DNA of 64,000 nucleotides from Paenibacillus sp. FSL K6-3182 (GTDB lineage: Bacteria; Bacillota; Bacilli; Paenibacillales; Paenibacillaceae), in contig NZ_CP150265.1 in the NCBI RefSeq assembly GCF_037976325.1, forward strand, positions 5,276,001-5,340,000. The letters are read 5' to 3'. The notes beneath the pieces were generated by a model that saw only the letters and a program-made list of their open reading frames with translations, did not search any database and had not been told where the DNA came from. Below are positions 34,123 through 45,500 of the stretch, one piece after another. Position 1 is the stretch's first letter, and every line of letters starts with the position of its first letter. Position numbers and translations under genes: made by a program.

Positions 34123-34428
34123 TTAAAGCATCAATTGGAGCGCTTCCGAGCCTTTCATGCCTACTACAACACCCTTTGTCTCTGCTGTTAAAGTAACGGA
34201 TTCCAAAGGGGCTTCCATCAACTCTTCCAACGTTTTTACTCCGACAGCTCTGCCAGCTATAATTTCCCGGTCTTTGAGTCGCTCATTAAGCAGAGAAACA
34301 TCAAGCGCACCGCACATAATATATCCTTTGTCCGTCATGATAGCGAGCAAAGTTGTTTTGGGCAGCTTCACTTCAACGCCAAGTACGGTTTCTCCATTCT
34401 CCAGTGTGAAAGGAACCATCCGCATCAT
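34123..34428 (-). CDS. YunC-like DUF1805 protein
   Basis: A 101-residue protein of the DUF1805 family found next to yunB/yunD in Bacillus. The diagnostic core is KLPKTTLLAIMTDKGYIMCG followed by ALDVSLLNERLKDREIIAGR. ATG at 34428 is preceded by GGGGGTG at eight bases. No enzymatic function is established. A short isolated gene between a shared terminator and an AT-rich region. Confidence 0.8.
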   Translation of the reverse strand: MMRMVPFTLENGETVLGVEVKLPKTTLLAIMTDKGYIMCGALDVSLLNERLKDREIIAGRAVGVKTLEELMEAPLESVTLTAETKGVVVGMKGSEALQLML

Positions 34429-34634
34429 ATAGGATCCACCCCCTTCTTTTACATAATGTAAAAGGCAATGCACTGCAACATCAGTATATGCAAAAGTAAG
34501 TTTGCAGTGTTGGATGTTTGCTTATTTATGCAGTGGTTGAGGGGTGAAATCACAAATGCGGTCACAAATTTATAAGTCAATCAATCTGCACTGCCAGCTC
34601 TTGTTGCATGTTGGGAGTCGCATGGCTATACAGA

Positions 34635-34943
34635 CTAGATTTTATTATTTTTCATTTTAATTATTCCATTTAAACGTATTTCATTAAAATTTAGTTCTTC
34701 TTTAATCTTCTTAGCCTCTGTTATCGCATGTTTAATCAAATTTCCATTGATTTTTTCACCTGTGTATACATTGTAATCATCAATTACTTCTGTCAGATAT
34801 TCCTTCAATTCAGCATCAGACTTATCCAGCAATTCTATTCCATGCCATTCTCCATCCCAAATCGCAGCAACACGCTGCCTATCATCGTCATTTGTTTCGT
34901 CATAATAAAATACCCAATACTTATACTTCTTGTTGATTTTCAT
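34635..34943 (-). CDS. Hypothetical protein, low-GC accessory gene
   Basis: A 102-residue acidic/basic soluble protein: INKKYKYWVFYYDETNDDDR, then IWDGEWHGIELLDKSDAELK, a helical VIDDYNVYTGEKIN segment and a lysine/asparagine-rich end. GAGGGG lies eight bases before the ATG. The base composition is more AT-rich than its neighbours. The start overlaps the stop of a 42-codon reading frame upstream (ATGA), suggesting a two-gene unit. No family recognised. Confidence 0.65.
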   Translation of the reverse strand: MKINKKYKYWVFYYDETNDDDRQRVAAIWDGEWHGIELLDKSDAELKEYLTEVIDDYNVYTGEKINGNLIKHAITEAKKIKEELNFNEIRLNGIIKMKNNKI

Positions 34944-35068
34944 CTCCTCATCCCCTCAAATGAAACCGAGATTTCACTACCTAATATAATCACATTTAAT
35001 CTGTTTCGTAATACTGATTGTGTATGGGTCAGCTTCAATTTCAAAAATGTTGCTGCTATATTTTTCAT
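34940..35068 (-). CDS. Possible 42-residue peptide coupled to the 102-residue gene
   Basis: A short frame, MKNIAATFLKLKLTHTQSVL then RNRLNVIILGSEISVSFEGM RR, ends in a TGA that overlaps the ATG of the next gene. A weak AGAGA lies upstream. It might be a small coupled gene, the remnant of a longer one, or chance. Confidence 0.3.
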   Translation of the reverse strand: MKNIAATFLKLKLTHTQSVLRNRLNVIILGSEISVSFEGMRR

Positions 35069-35431
35069 GATAGTCTCTTAGAAAAATAATCTGTTGTTCT
35101 GATCCATTTTTTCAGCTCTAACCTTTTCCATTATAGCCTTATCATTTAAATAGTCAGAGCCAGTAAGACCTCTATGTATATACTTAGATTGGAGATCATA
35201 CCAGTGTCCTACTTCGTAAAGAACTAATAAATATCAATAAAGGCGAAGTGTTTATTCAATTGCTCCTCCTAAAACGAGTAAGCATCCTTTTCTGATTCTA
35301 TTACCCATAGAAATTGCAATAACGAATAACTTCTTGTTTAAAAGATATTTCCTACCTCAGGCAGATGTCCAAGCGGGCAGGTTAATGCCTGCATTAAATA
35401 GTTAGATATTATAATTAGGAGGGATTTAGGT
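35069..35431. other. AT-rich intergenic stretch before the Ena genes
   Basis: No credible gene on either strand. A small hairpin GGGCAGGTTAATGCCTGC at about 35375-35392 and the ribosome binding site AGGAGGGATTTAGGT before 35432 are the only signals seen; no clear sporulation promoter was identified. Confidence 0.5.
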
Positions 35432-35806
35432 ATGGGTTGTAATAATTCTGCAACTGCTTTAACTTGTTGTGCTGATAAAAACTTTGTACAAGATAAAGTA
35501 TGTACCCCCTGGAGTGGCACCGTTGTCGCTGCTGACGTCCTAGTTGTCGTATTCACAAATAATATTAATCAAAATATTGTCGGTACCGGGTATTTGCAAT
35601 ACGACATCGGTCCAGATGATATTACATTTGATTTTCTCGACAGCACGGGAACTCCAATCAATGCTGCTCCATTTACACTCTCTCCCGGAACGAGTCTTGC
35701 TTTTACGTATAGGCGCTTCAGTGCCATTCAAATAACGCTTCCAGCAGCTTCACCAGGTACCTATCAAGGGGAGTTCTGCATAACTACCCGTTACCCTGTC
35801 CAATAA
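35432..35806 (+). CDS. Ena-type (DUF3992) endospore appendage pilin, first copy
   Basis: A 124-residue single-domain protein very like S-type endospore appendage subunits (Ena1A/Ena1B) of the Bacillus cereus group. The short N-terminal connector carries the Cys pair ALTCCADK, followed by FVQDKVCTPW; the core has INQNIVGTGYLQYDIG, FTLSPGTSLAFTYRRFSAIQ and the C-terminal GEFCITTRY. In Ena1B the connector cysteines form disulfides to a Cys near residue 24 and one in the C-terminal strand of neighbouring subunits; all four positions are kept here (12, 13, 24 and about 117). AGGAGGG precedes the ATG. Probably cotranscribed with the next gene. Confidence 0.85.
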   Translation: MGCNNSATALTCCADKNFVQDKVCTPWSGTVVAADVLVVVFTNNINQNIVGTGYLQYDIGPDDITFDFLDSTGTPINAAPFTLSPGTSLAFTYRRFSAIQITLPAASPGTYQGEFCITTRYPVQ

Positions 35807-35833
35807 AATAAACGAGTGGAGGGATAAAGGAAT

Positions 35834-36175
35834 ATGTGTGAAGCAAATTCTACACTTAGTTGTTGCTCAGACAAAGTCATTGTGCAAGATAAAGTGTGCT
35901 CGAATTGGCAATTAGCTGCAGCTGGGACCCAAATCATTTATTCGAACAATATATCACAAACCATCAATGGTACAGGATATGTTAAATATGAAACCGGTAC
36001 AGCACCATTAACAGTAAGCTTCTTCAGAACAGGAATCGTAGCAGCTATTCAAACTATAGTTATTCCTGTTGGAGGCAGTGCATCATTTACGGTAGCACGA
36101 TTTAATACCATTTCCTTAACTACGACGGCAGCAGCACAAGGGGAGTTTTGTATTACTGTCCGTTATAGTCTTTAA
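35834..36175 (+). CDS. Ena-type (DUF3992) endospore appendage pilin, second copy
   Basis: A 113-residue paralogue, closer still to Ena1B/Ena2A. TLSCCSDKVIVQDKVCSNW gives the connector Cys pair (10, 11) and core Cys 22; IIYSNNISQTINGTGYVKYE, GGSASFTVARFNTISL and GEFCITVRYSL follow, with the last cysteine at about 106. GGAGGG lies ten bases before the ATG and 27 bases separate it from the first copy. Paired paralogues match the Ena1A-Ena1B arrangement. No signal peptide, consistent with mother-cell assembly during sporulation. Confidence 0.87.
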   Translation: MCEANSTLSCCSDKVIVQDKVCSNWQLAAAGTQIIYSNNISQTINGTGYVKYETGTAPLTVSFFRTGIVAAIQTIVIPVGGSASFTVARFNTISLTTTAAAQGEFCITVRYSL

Positions 36176-36187
36176 TCTTATAGCTCA

Positions 36188-36235
36188 ATAATAAAGGATG
36201 GTTCTTCATTTATTGAAGAACCACCCTTTATTATT
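36188..36235. terminator. Bidirectional terminator between converging Ena-cluster genes
   Basis: AATAATAAAGGATGGTTCTT is nearly the inverse of AAGAACCACCCTTTATTATT around a short TCATTTATTGA loop; A/T-rich flanks allow use by both strands. Confidence 0.85.
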
Positions 36236-36836
36236 GTTCATTTAATGGAATAGGGTTCGAATGCAGAGCAATCGTAGTTGAAATTACATATTTCCCCTCA
36301 ATATAAAGTAATTCATTGCCTTTTGCAGAAACTTTTACGGACTTAATGCCTTCACCAATAAAATTAACCGTATTGCCAGGTGGTACAATCATTAGTTTAG
36401 TTTCTGTACCAACAATTTCTACTTCCAAAGGATCTGTGCTCGATGGACTCGAGTATATAGTAATTTGCGCCGCCTTAACTTTTGCTTCAATATCTGTCTC
36501 CCATATTTGAAGTCCCGTTAGATTACCCTGGAGTAATATATTTCCACAGCATTCTTTTTCGACCAGCATAGTCGCAGGATCAACGCAAGGTGGATCCGGG
36601 CAAGGTCTAGGACACGGCCTTGGACATGGTCTCGGTCTTGGTCTGTGACATCGCTTAGGAGGGCACGGAAATATCGGGAAACATCTCTTCCTTCGGGCTC
36701 TTTTTTTACAGCATTTTTTCATTATTATATATTTTGATTTTTGTTTATTTATTTGTATAAAAGAGGGTTTCACCATGAGAACATTCATTGATTCAAATAA
36801 GGGCTTTTTCCTTGAACAGTATCTCCTTTTCAGCAT
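36231..36836 (-). CDS. Arg/Pro/Cys-rich protein with possible Ena-like core (third subunit candidate)
   Basis: About 200 residues. The N-terminal part holds MKKCCKKRARRKRCFPIF and then RP/CP repeats (RPRPRPCPRPCPRPCPDPPC). From VEKECCGNILLQ onward about 100 residues look like a beta-sandwich (LQIWETDIEAKVKAAQITIY, MIVPPGNTVNFIGEGIKSVK) and an ECC motif precedes it, as in the connector of Ena subunits. It may be an Ena1C-like or tip/anchor subunit. The start is uncertain: ATG at 36836 has AGAGGGGGG upstream; ATG at 36722 (MKKCCKK) starts at the conserved-looking part but lacks a binding site. It converges on the two Ena genes. Confidence 0.6.
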   Translation of the reverse strand: MLKRRYCSRKKPLFESMNVLMVKPSFIQINKQKSKYIIMKKCCKKRARRKRCFPIFPCPPKRCHRPRPRPCPRPCPRPCPDPPCVDPATMLVEKECCGNILLQGNLTGLQIWETDIEAKVKAAQITIYSSPSSTDPLEVEIVGTETKLMIVPPGNTVNFIGEGIKSVKVSAKGNELLYIEGKYVISTTIALHSNPIPLNEQ

Positions 36837-36988
36837 ATTCCCCCCTCTTTCAAAAAACACATATTCCTGTTCATACTTATATTAAATGTATCTTTCCGGC
36901 ACATGGTTATACATTATCTGAATTTATTCCAAAAGAGGTCATATGCCTAGTAGATTTGACCTCCATTATCGAAATGAATGATTGATTA

Positions 36989-38863
<1,875 letters not shown>

Positions 38864-39406
38864 ATGGAAAAACATAACTCTTCACAAGACCGAGCATCCT
38901 TTATTTTTAATATTGAGGTGCTTGTAGAAGGGAAAAACAACGCTGCAGCGCTTGAGCAATTGCTTCATTCGCTAAATGGTTCTGACTTTGTTGATTTCCG
39001 TATATTATCTGGCATCCAACTTGGAGAGCAAATCGAACATCGCAAGAACAATACAAGCTCCACACATGAAATTCCTTTGCCGCCTAACCTAACTAAAGAT
39101 GCTGACAGCATACAACCTAACGGAACTTCAACCACCATTCCTGAGAAAACAAAAGACGCTAAAAAGGCTGACAAGCCAGCAGCAGATGCTCTGGAAGCTT
39201 TAAGCTATTACGACAAAATAAGAGCACTCATGAAAAACAATACCTTAATCCGGCTCCTCATTAATAAAGGCTTAGGTATTACGCTCAGCATTCCTTGCCG
39301 AATCATTAATATGGATGAGTCGGAAAATATTATTACCGTTTATCATGTCGACGAGAAGCAAGTGTATACGTTTCGAATGAACGAAATTGAAGACTTTTCT
39401 TACTAA
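38864..39406 (+). CDS. Hypothetical protein with disordered linker and C-terminal small beta domain
   Basis: A 180-residue protein. Residues 1-65 form an alpha/beta segment (FIFNIEVLVEGKNNAAALEQ, DFVDFRILSGIQLGEQIEHR). Residues 66-110 are Ser/Thr/Asn/Lys-rich linker. Residues 115-180 include YYDKIRALMKNNTLIRLLIN then LGITLSIPCRIINMDESENI and VYHVDEKQVYTFRMNEIEDF, which could be a small barrel. GGAGG lies six bases before the ATG. No family recognised; followed by a bidirectional terminator. Confidence 0.7.
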   Translation: MEKHNSSQDRASFIFNIEVLVEGKNNAAALEQLLHSLNGSDFVDFRILSGIQLGEQIEHRKNNTSSTHEIPLPPNLTKDADSIQPNGTSTTIPEKTKDAKKADKPAADALEALSYYDKIRALMKNNTLIRLLINKGLGITLSIPCRIINMDESENIITVYHVDEKQVYTFRMNEIEDFSY

Positions 39407-39422
39407 TCCACGCATGAAATAG

Positions 39423-39469
39423 AAAAACCGTTCCAATGACTGTTTATCAGCCATAGAACGGTTTTTTTA
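39423..39469. terminator. Bidirectional terminator
   Basis: AAAAACCGTTC and GAACGGTTTTTTT arms serve the plus gene ending at 39406 and the minus gene ending at 39467. Confidence 0.85.
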
Positions 39470-41374
39470 TGCATAACCCGGAGATAACATTTGTTCAATG
39501 TTTTCACTTGATACAGGCGGACTCCAGAAGAAGCCCTGCATTTCATCGCATTTATGCTTGCGAAGAAACTCCATTTGCCCTTCAGTCTCCACGCCTTCTG
39601 CGATAACCTGAATATTCAGGTTATGAGCCATTGCAATAATTGCAGCAACGATTTCTGCATCACTCGGGTCCTGCTGAATATCACGTACGAAGGAACGGTC
39701 AATTTTCAACCGATCAATCGGGAAGTTTTTCAAATAATGGAATGAACTATAGCCTGTGCCAAAATCATCAACGCTAATATTAACGCCTAATGCCGTTAAG
39801 TCGAGCAAACAGCGAGACACATGGCTCACATCCATCGTCATCGACTCCGTGATTTCCAGATCCAAGTATTTTGGATCGAGGCCTGTTTTCTCAAGTACTG
39901 CCGCTACCTTGCCTGCGAGATCCGTTTGAACAAATTGCCTAATCGATAAATTGACGGATACCGGCATTAGTGGCAATCCAGCGTCTTGCCATGCTTTGTT
40001 TTGACGGCAGGCCTCTTCCAGTACCCAATCGCCTATTTGGACAATCATGCCGCTCTCTTCAGCTAACGGGATAAAGTTCCCTGGCGGTATCATGCCTTTA
40101 ATCGGATGATTCCATCTTACTAGCGCCTCTACGCCAACCATAGTACCTGAGCTCAAATCATATTGCGGTTGATAATGCAAAATGAATTCTTCGCGCTGAA
40201 TAGCGCGGTACATCTCATGCTGCAGCGTAAGTCGCTCCAATGACGAATTGCTCCAGTCCTCCGAATAAAGCAGGCAATCATTTTTCCCGCTTTCCTTCAC
40301 TTTGACAAGCGCCATATCTGCTTTCTTGATAAGCGAATAACTATCATCATCCGCGTTGCGGTTTGTAACCAAACCAATACTCGCTGTAATATGTAACGGG
40401 AAGCCGCTCAGCTCATAGGGCTCTTCAATCGACCTGAGGAGATTTCTGCACAGCTCAAGCAAATGCTTCTCCGATCGTAAATTGCAAAATAATAAAGCAA
40501 ATTCATCGCCTTCCATACGCGCTGCAAAATCATTGTCATCAAGATCTCGATTTAGTCTTTCTGCAACTTGCATGAGAAGAATATCACCAAATTCACGTCC
40601 AAAGGATGCATTAACCAGCTTAAAGCGATCTAAATCCAAATAACAAATACCAACGATACGTTCCTCTTCCTTCGCCCTTGTCAACGTCTCCGTCAGTTTC
40701 ATTTGAAACAAAGTGCGATTCGGCAATCCGGTCATATCATCGTGATAGGCCATATAGCGAATTCGTTCAAGATTACGTTTGCGATCGCTTAGATCTTGAC
40801 TTATCACTACCGTTCCGATGACTTCATCCATCTGTATCATAGGTGAGCAAACAACTTGAAGCTCGAGCGGAAAACCTGAACCATGCGTAATGTTAATATT
40901 GATCTGTTTCGTTTCTCCAAGCAAAGCATGCTCAAATGTTTCTTGCAGCAATTGCCGGCTGCCTGGCTCGACTAATCGCAAAATCGTTTCTCCGAGAAGC
41001 TCGGTTCGGTCATAGCCAAGTGTACGGCCAGACGCCTCATTCAACTCCATGACAATCCCGTTTTTATCCAATATCGCCAGCGGAACGGCTTCTGAACGAA
41101 GCAAGGTCTCTACAATTGCCGTATGATAATTTTGGAAGCTAAACGTCACATTTCGCTTTATATAAACAATTACTGCAGTTACGATTAACGATGCAGCGAT
41201 GGCCAAAGCGGTCCATTTGTACATCGTGTTAGAAATTAATATAAATGATACGATAATCCAGACCAACCCGAGTGCTGCCAGCAAACAGCTAACAACCAAC
41301 GATCCATTTAATGATTGCTTGAGGAGTTGCCGCTTTCTATCAGGAAAACCATCTATCCGTTTCGTCACGCACAA
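39467..41374 (-). CDS. PAS-GGDEF-EAL membrane protein (c-di-GMP turnover)
   Basis: A 635-residue protein. Two membrane helices (about residues 20-44 and 50-70) lead to a PAS domain (AIVETLLRSEAVPLAILDKN), a GGDEF domain and an EAL domain. The GGDEF motif reads RMEGDEFALLF, with Glu in place of the first Gly, and no RxxD inhibitory site is seen; cyclase activity is therefore doubtful though not excluded. The EAL domain looks intact: VEALVRWNHP, LEITESMTM, DDFGTGYSSF, LKIDRSFV and IAEGVETEGQ. Net phosphodiesterase activity is the safer guess. The start is TTG at 41374 after GAGGAAGGACGT; GTG two codons on is an alternative. Confidence 0.92.
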   Translation of the reverse strand: MCVTKRIDGFPDRKRQLLKQSLNGSLVVSCLLAALGLVWIIVSFILISNTMYKWTALAIAASLIVTAVIVYIKRNVTFSFQNYHTAIVETLLRSEAVPLAILDKNGIVMELNEASGRTLGYDRTELLGETILRLVEPGSRQLLQETFEHALLGETKQININITHGSGFPLELQVVCSPMIQMDEVIGTVVISQDLSDRKRNLERIRYMAYHDDMTGLPNRTLFQMKLTETLTRAKEEERIVGICYLDLDRFKLVNASFGREFGDILLMQVAERLNRDLDDNDFAARMEGDEFALLFCNLRSEKHLLELCRNLLRSIEEPYELSGFPLHITASIGLVTNRNADDDSYSLIKKADMALVKVKESGKNDCLLYSEDWSNSSLERLTLQHEMYRAIQREEFILHYQPQYDLSSGTMVGVEALVRWNHPIKGMIPPGNFIPLAEESGMIVQIGDWVLEEACRQNKAWQDAGLPLMPVSVNLSIRQFVQTDLAGKVAAVLEKTGLDPKYLDLEITESMTMDVSHVSRCLLDLTALGVNISVDDFGTGYSSFHYLKNFPIDRLKIDRSFVRDIQQDPSDAEIVAAIIAMAHNLNIQVIAEGVETEGQMEFLRKHKCDEMQGFFWSPPVSSENIEQMLSPGYA

Positions 41375-41519
41375 ACGTCCTTCCTCTATTTCGAGTCAAG
41401 TCAGTGTTCGCTTTATTATAAACGATGTACGCGCTCTGGTATAGAAATATTTACTAAAGCAACTTGTTTTTTTGTTGTAATACAGAGTAATATGTCGTCA
41501 ATTCATTATTTATTTCTAA

Positions 41520-41900
41520 CTAATTACTTTCTTTCTTAAGTGCTGCAGTAATAATACATATCCAGCCAGCAATAATAGCAACGCCGCCAATAGGTGTAAT
41601 CATGCCAAGCTTGCTGAAGCTCGTAAGCGATAATACGTACAAACTGCCGCTAAAAATGATCATTCCTGACAGAATTAATCGACCGCCATTTAAAGCAAGC
41701 TTGCTCGTCCCCATTTGTTTCGCGAACAAGGAAATTAGCATTAAACCGAGTGCGCTGTACATGTGATAACGAACTCCTGTTTCAAAAACCTCTAAATAAT
41801 GATCACTCAATTGTTTTTCTAATCCATGTGCTCCGAATGCGCCTAAAGCAATGGCTAAAACCGCGTTTATTGCACCTATTGCAAAATATTTTGGAAACAT
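41520..41900 (-). CDS. DUF423 family membrane protein (YwdK-like)
   Basis: A 126-residue protein with four hydrophobic segments. The DUF423 signature is visible: AINAVLAIALGAFGAHGLEK, FETGVRYHMYSALGL, LILSGMIIFSGSLYVLSL and ITPIGGVAIIAGW. Function of the family is not established. AGGATTG precedes the ATG. Divergent from the small membrane protein at 41964. Confidence 0.88.
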   Translation of the reverse strand: MFPKYFAIGAINAVLAIALGAFGAHGLEKQLSDHYLEVFETGVRYHMYSALGLMLISLFAKQMGTSKLALNGGRLILSGMIIFSGSLYVLSLTSFSKLGMITPIGGVAIIAGWICIITAALKKESN

Positions 41901-41963
41901 TTGTTTTCAATCCTCTCGTATTTGTGTATAATTTTACCGTAATTAGTAAAGGAGCTGATATAA

Positions 41964-42461
41964 ATGGAAAATGAAACCAATAACAATGCTAATCCATCTT
42001 CCAGCAAAGAGCCTTATGGTTCAAGACCCGTTTTCTCAAATGACCAAACCATCTATGAAGGTCCTAAGAAACATTCAGGAATTGGCATTACATCCTTCAT
42101 CATTGGGCTGCTCTCAGCCGTATTGCTTATTATTGCAATCGTCTCAGGCTTCTCATTCGCTGATCAGATCGCAAATACAGACATCATTATAGCAGACCCT
42201 TCTGATAGAGCAGCTTTTCAAGCTTCAATCGAAGCGCTTGGTCAAGAAGTTCTTGTTTCTATGATGCTTACCATCGTTTGTATTTTTGGAGCAGGGCTAC
42301 TCTCCCTTGCAGGTCTTATATTAGCCATTATCGGTGCCGTCTCCAGCAAGCGTCGTAAAACGTTTGGCGTTATTGGCATTGTACTTAACGTTGTCGTATT
42401 TGTAGGCGGTATTGCTTTATTTTTTGTTGGCTCTGCTTCTATTGCTTCATCGGTTGCCTAA
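41964..42461 (+). CDS. Small membrane protein, DUF4190-like
   Basis: A 165-residue protein with a polar Asn/Ser-rich head and three membrane segments: IGITSFIIGLLSAVLLIIAI, a central MMLTIVCIFGAGLLSLAGLI and FGVIGIVLNVVVFVGGIALF. The arrangement (GITSFIIGLLS ... GLILAIIGAVSSKR ... VIGIVLNVV) resembles DUF4190-type proteins. AGGAGCTGAT precedes the ATG. Function unknown. Confidence 0.7.
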   Translation: MENETNNNANPSSSKEPYGSRPVFSNDQTIYEGPKKHSGIGITSFIIGLLSAVLLIIAIVSGFSFADQIANTDIIIADPSDRAAFQASIEALGQEVLVSMMLTIVCIFGAGLLSLAGLILAIIGAVSSKRRKTFGVIGIVLNVVVFVGGIALFFVGSASIASSVA

Positions 42462-42539
42462 TTAAATTTCGGCCAGCTGTAAAAAGTCTGTCTCAGCCTC
42501 AATGGAGCGCTCGAAGCAGGCTTTTCTTATTTGTGCCGC

Positions 42540-45500
42540 TTATCTCACCGTTAATTTCGTCCGACTAAAACCTTCCTTCGTCTTATTAACCTCAAGGCAA
42601 GCCGGGAATGCATCCTTAAGCTCCTGAACGTGAGATATAACACCGATCATCCTTCCAGATTTCTGCAAATCAACAAGCGCTGTAATAGCTTTCTGAAGCG
42701 ATTCCTCATCGAGTGAACCAAAGCCCTCATCAATGAACATCATTTCAATTGTCACGCCGCCCATGTGGGATTGAATAACATCCGTCATTCCAAGTGCAAG
42801 ACATAACGAGGCATTAAACTTCTCACCACCGGACAATGTTTTCACGTCACGATTCTGACCTGTATACGCATCATAGACATCGAGGCCTAGTCCGCTTTGC
42901 TTACCGCGAGTTTCAAGGCGATCACTTCTTTGCAGCATAAATTGCCCATTCGATAAATCATGCAAACGCGAATTGGCAGCAAAGAGAATCTGCTCCAAAA
43001 ACTCGATTAGAATATAGCGCTCGAACGATACCTTGAGCGCATTATCCCCTTTCAACATCTGGAATACATCCATGACCTCTTCAAGCTTAGCCTCTAGCTC
43101 GCTCACATAATCATTGGCCTTTCCAATTGAAATGGCAAGTCGCTCAGCAACTTGACCGGTCCGTATTGCCGTTTGTGCGGCGGCAAATAGTTTCTCCTGC
43201 TGCTGCTTCAAAGCAGCAAGCTGCTCCTGAAGCTGCGACAGATCCACTTTAGGTTTGCCAGCAAGCTCGCTTTGCAGTTCAACCAGCTGCTGCATAAGTG
43301 AAGCAACGGCTGCTTGGTATGCGGCAATTTCTTTTTTCAACTGTTCTCTAGCTGGGTCAGGCAAAGCTGCTGCTCGATATTGCTGAACCGTGTCAAAACC
43401 CGCTTTCACGAGCTCATCCAGCAAGCGCTGCTCTGCTAGCTGCCTGTTTTTTTCAGATTCTTGCTGCTGCTGCTCGGATTGCACGGCATATGCTTTCTGT
43501 TCGGCCAGCTTCGCTGTCATTTTTTGCTGCTGCTCTTGAACAGACTTCCAAGCTGCTGACATTCGGTCATAAACTACCTGCTGCTCATTTAGTTTTTCAG
43601 TCAGCTTCTCAGGAGTACGCAGTGTTTCTGGGATGCGGCCCAGCTCCTGCTGCAGCGCCGATTGCTGTGACGTTCGCAAAACGATTAAGCGCTGCTGCTC
43701 CTGCTGTAGTTGTTCCTTACTAAGCTGTTGCTTCTCGAGCTGCTGCTCCTGACGTTCGATCAACTGCTTGAGCTCAGGAAGCTGCTTCACTTTCAATAGA
43801 AGCTTGTCCGTATCTTCCTTAAGGCCGCGCCAAAGCTGCAGCAGCTGCGTTCGTTGCTCCTCCAGCATGACGGCTTTCAATCCAAATTCCGCCAGCTCTT
43901 TAGCACCATCCTCGCGTGTTGCTTGTGCTGCAGCTGCTTGTGCTCGCGCTTCAAGCCATTCCCGCTCCACTGCGGCTAATTGTAACTTTGCCTCTTGCAG
44001 CCGTTCACGAGAAGGAATCTCTGAATGGATGACCGACTTTGCTGGATGCTCCTCACTGCCGCACACAGGACAAGGCATGCCCTCATGCAGATGGGCAGCT
44101 AGTAGAGAAGCTTGCCCCTCAAGCCATGCAGCCTCAAGCTGATCGTGGTTGTCTTTTGTTTTGCTGAGAGTTTGAGCAAATTCTTTCTCTAATAGAGCGA
44201 TTCTCGTCATTTCTTTCTCGACGTCAACTACTCGCTTTAATTGTTTCCCCTGCTGCTCAATAAGACGCAGCTGATCCAGCTTATCTGTCAGCTCTGCCGT
44301 TTCAAGCTCTGTTTCCTTCACTTGTGCATTTGCAGCGAGCTTCGCTTCTCGCAGCTTTATAAGCTCTGCATCCAATGCCTCAAGCTTAATTGTACAACCC
44401 TTCTCCGCAAGTACGAGCTTGTCGATCGCTTGCTGCTGACTAGCGAGCGTTCTTACGATTGGAGCCATCTCTAGCAATTTGCTAAGCTCACGTTCCGCTT
44501 CACGCCGTTCCTCGCCGCGCTGCTCTTCTACTGCAAACCGCTCAACTACAAGCTTAAAATCGCGCTCCGTGGTTTCCAGCTCCGCTTGCCTCGTAGCAAA
44601 TTGTTCCCGCTTCAACTTCACATCAGCAGCGGTTCGTTCAGCATGCTCCTGATAAGGAGCCAAATGGGCTGCTTTTTCAGCAAGCGCCAGCCGCTGCTCC
44701 TTCAAGCCATATTCCGGCTTCTGACCATCCAGCTGCTCAAGCTGCGTCCGCTTCCTCGCATGCTCCTCGTACTTGCTATTAAGCGTCATCGCAACCCTCA
44801 GCTGCACTTCAGCCGCTTCTAGCCTTCCTCCAAGCAGCTCCTTTTGCTCTTCCGCATCTCCTGCAAGCTTCTTATAAAATTCGAACTCCAGCGCCAAAGC
44901 GTCCGTCACTTGCGTCGCACTATATACTTCCTGCTTAAAGGTTTCAACAAGCTTACTATTTTCTCGCTCTGGCAGCGCCTCTTGCACTTGCTTCATATAA
45001 GCATTAAGAGTCGCTTTTGCTTCTTTCAGCTGATCCTGCAGCGCACGATTTTTTTGCTGAAAACGATTTTCCAAACGCTCATACAGCTCTGTCCGAAAAA
45101 TTCGGCGCAAAATCTCTTCCTTATTATCTGTATCGGAAGTCAGCAGCTTTCGAAACTCTCCTTGCGGAAGCATGACAATCTGACTGAATTGCTCCTTGGT
45201 GAGGCCAATAATCTGCTCCAGCTTAGCATTCACGTCAGACAAAATAAAACGGTCTACTGCTGGAATAGGTTCCCCGCTAGTCGTCTCATACAGCTCGCAT
45301 TTACCGCCTGTTTCACTTTTGTTCCCGCCCTTGCGATGAGGCATCTGCCTAAGGACCAAGTAGCTTCTGCGACCGATAGCGAAATCGAAATGAACCGCGG
45401 TGTGTATTTCTTCTGCAGCAAAATGACTGCGAAGCATACGGGGATCAGCTCGATCCTCTCCACTAGCCGTTCCATAGATAGCAAAACAAATCGCATCAAA

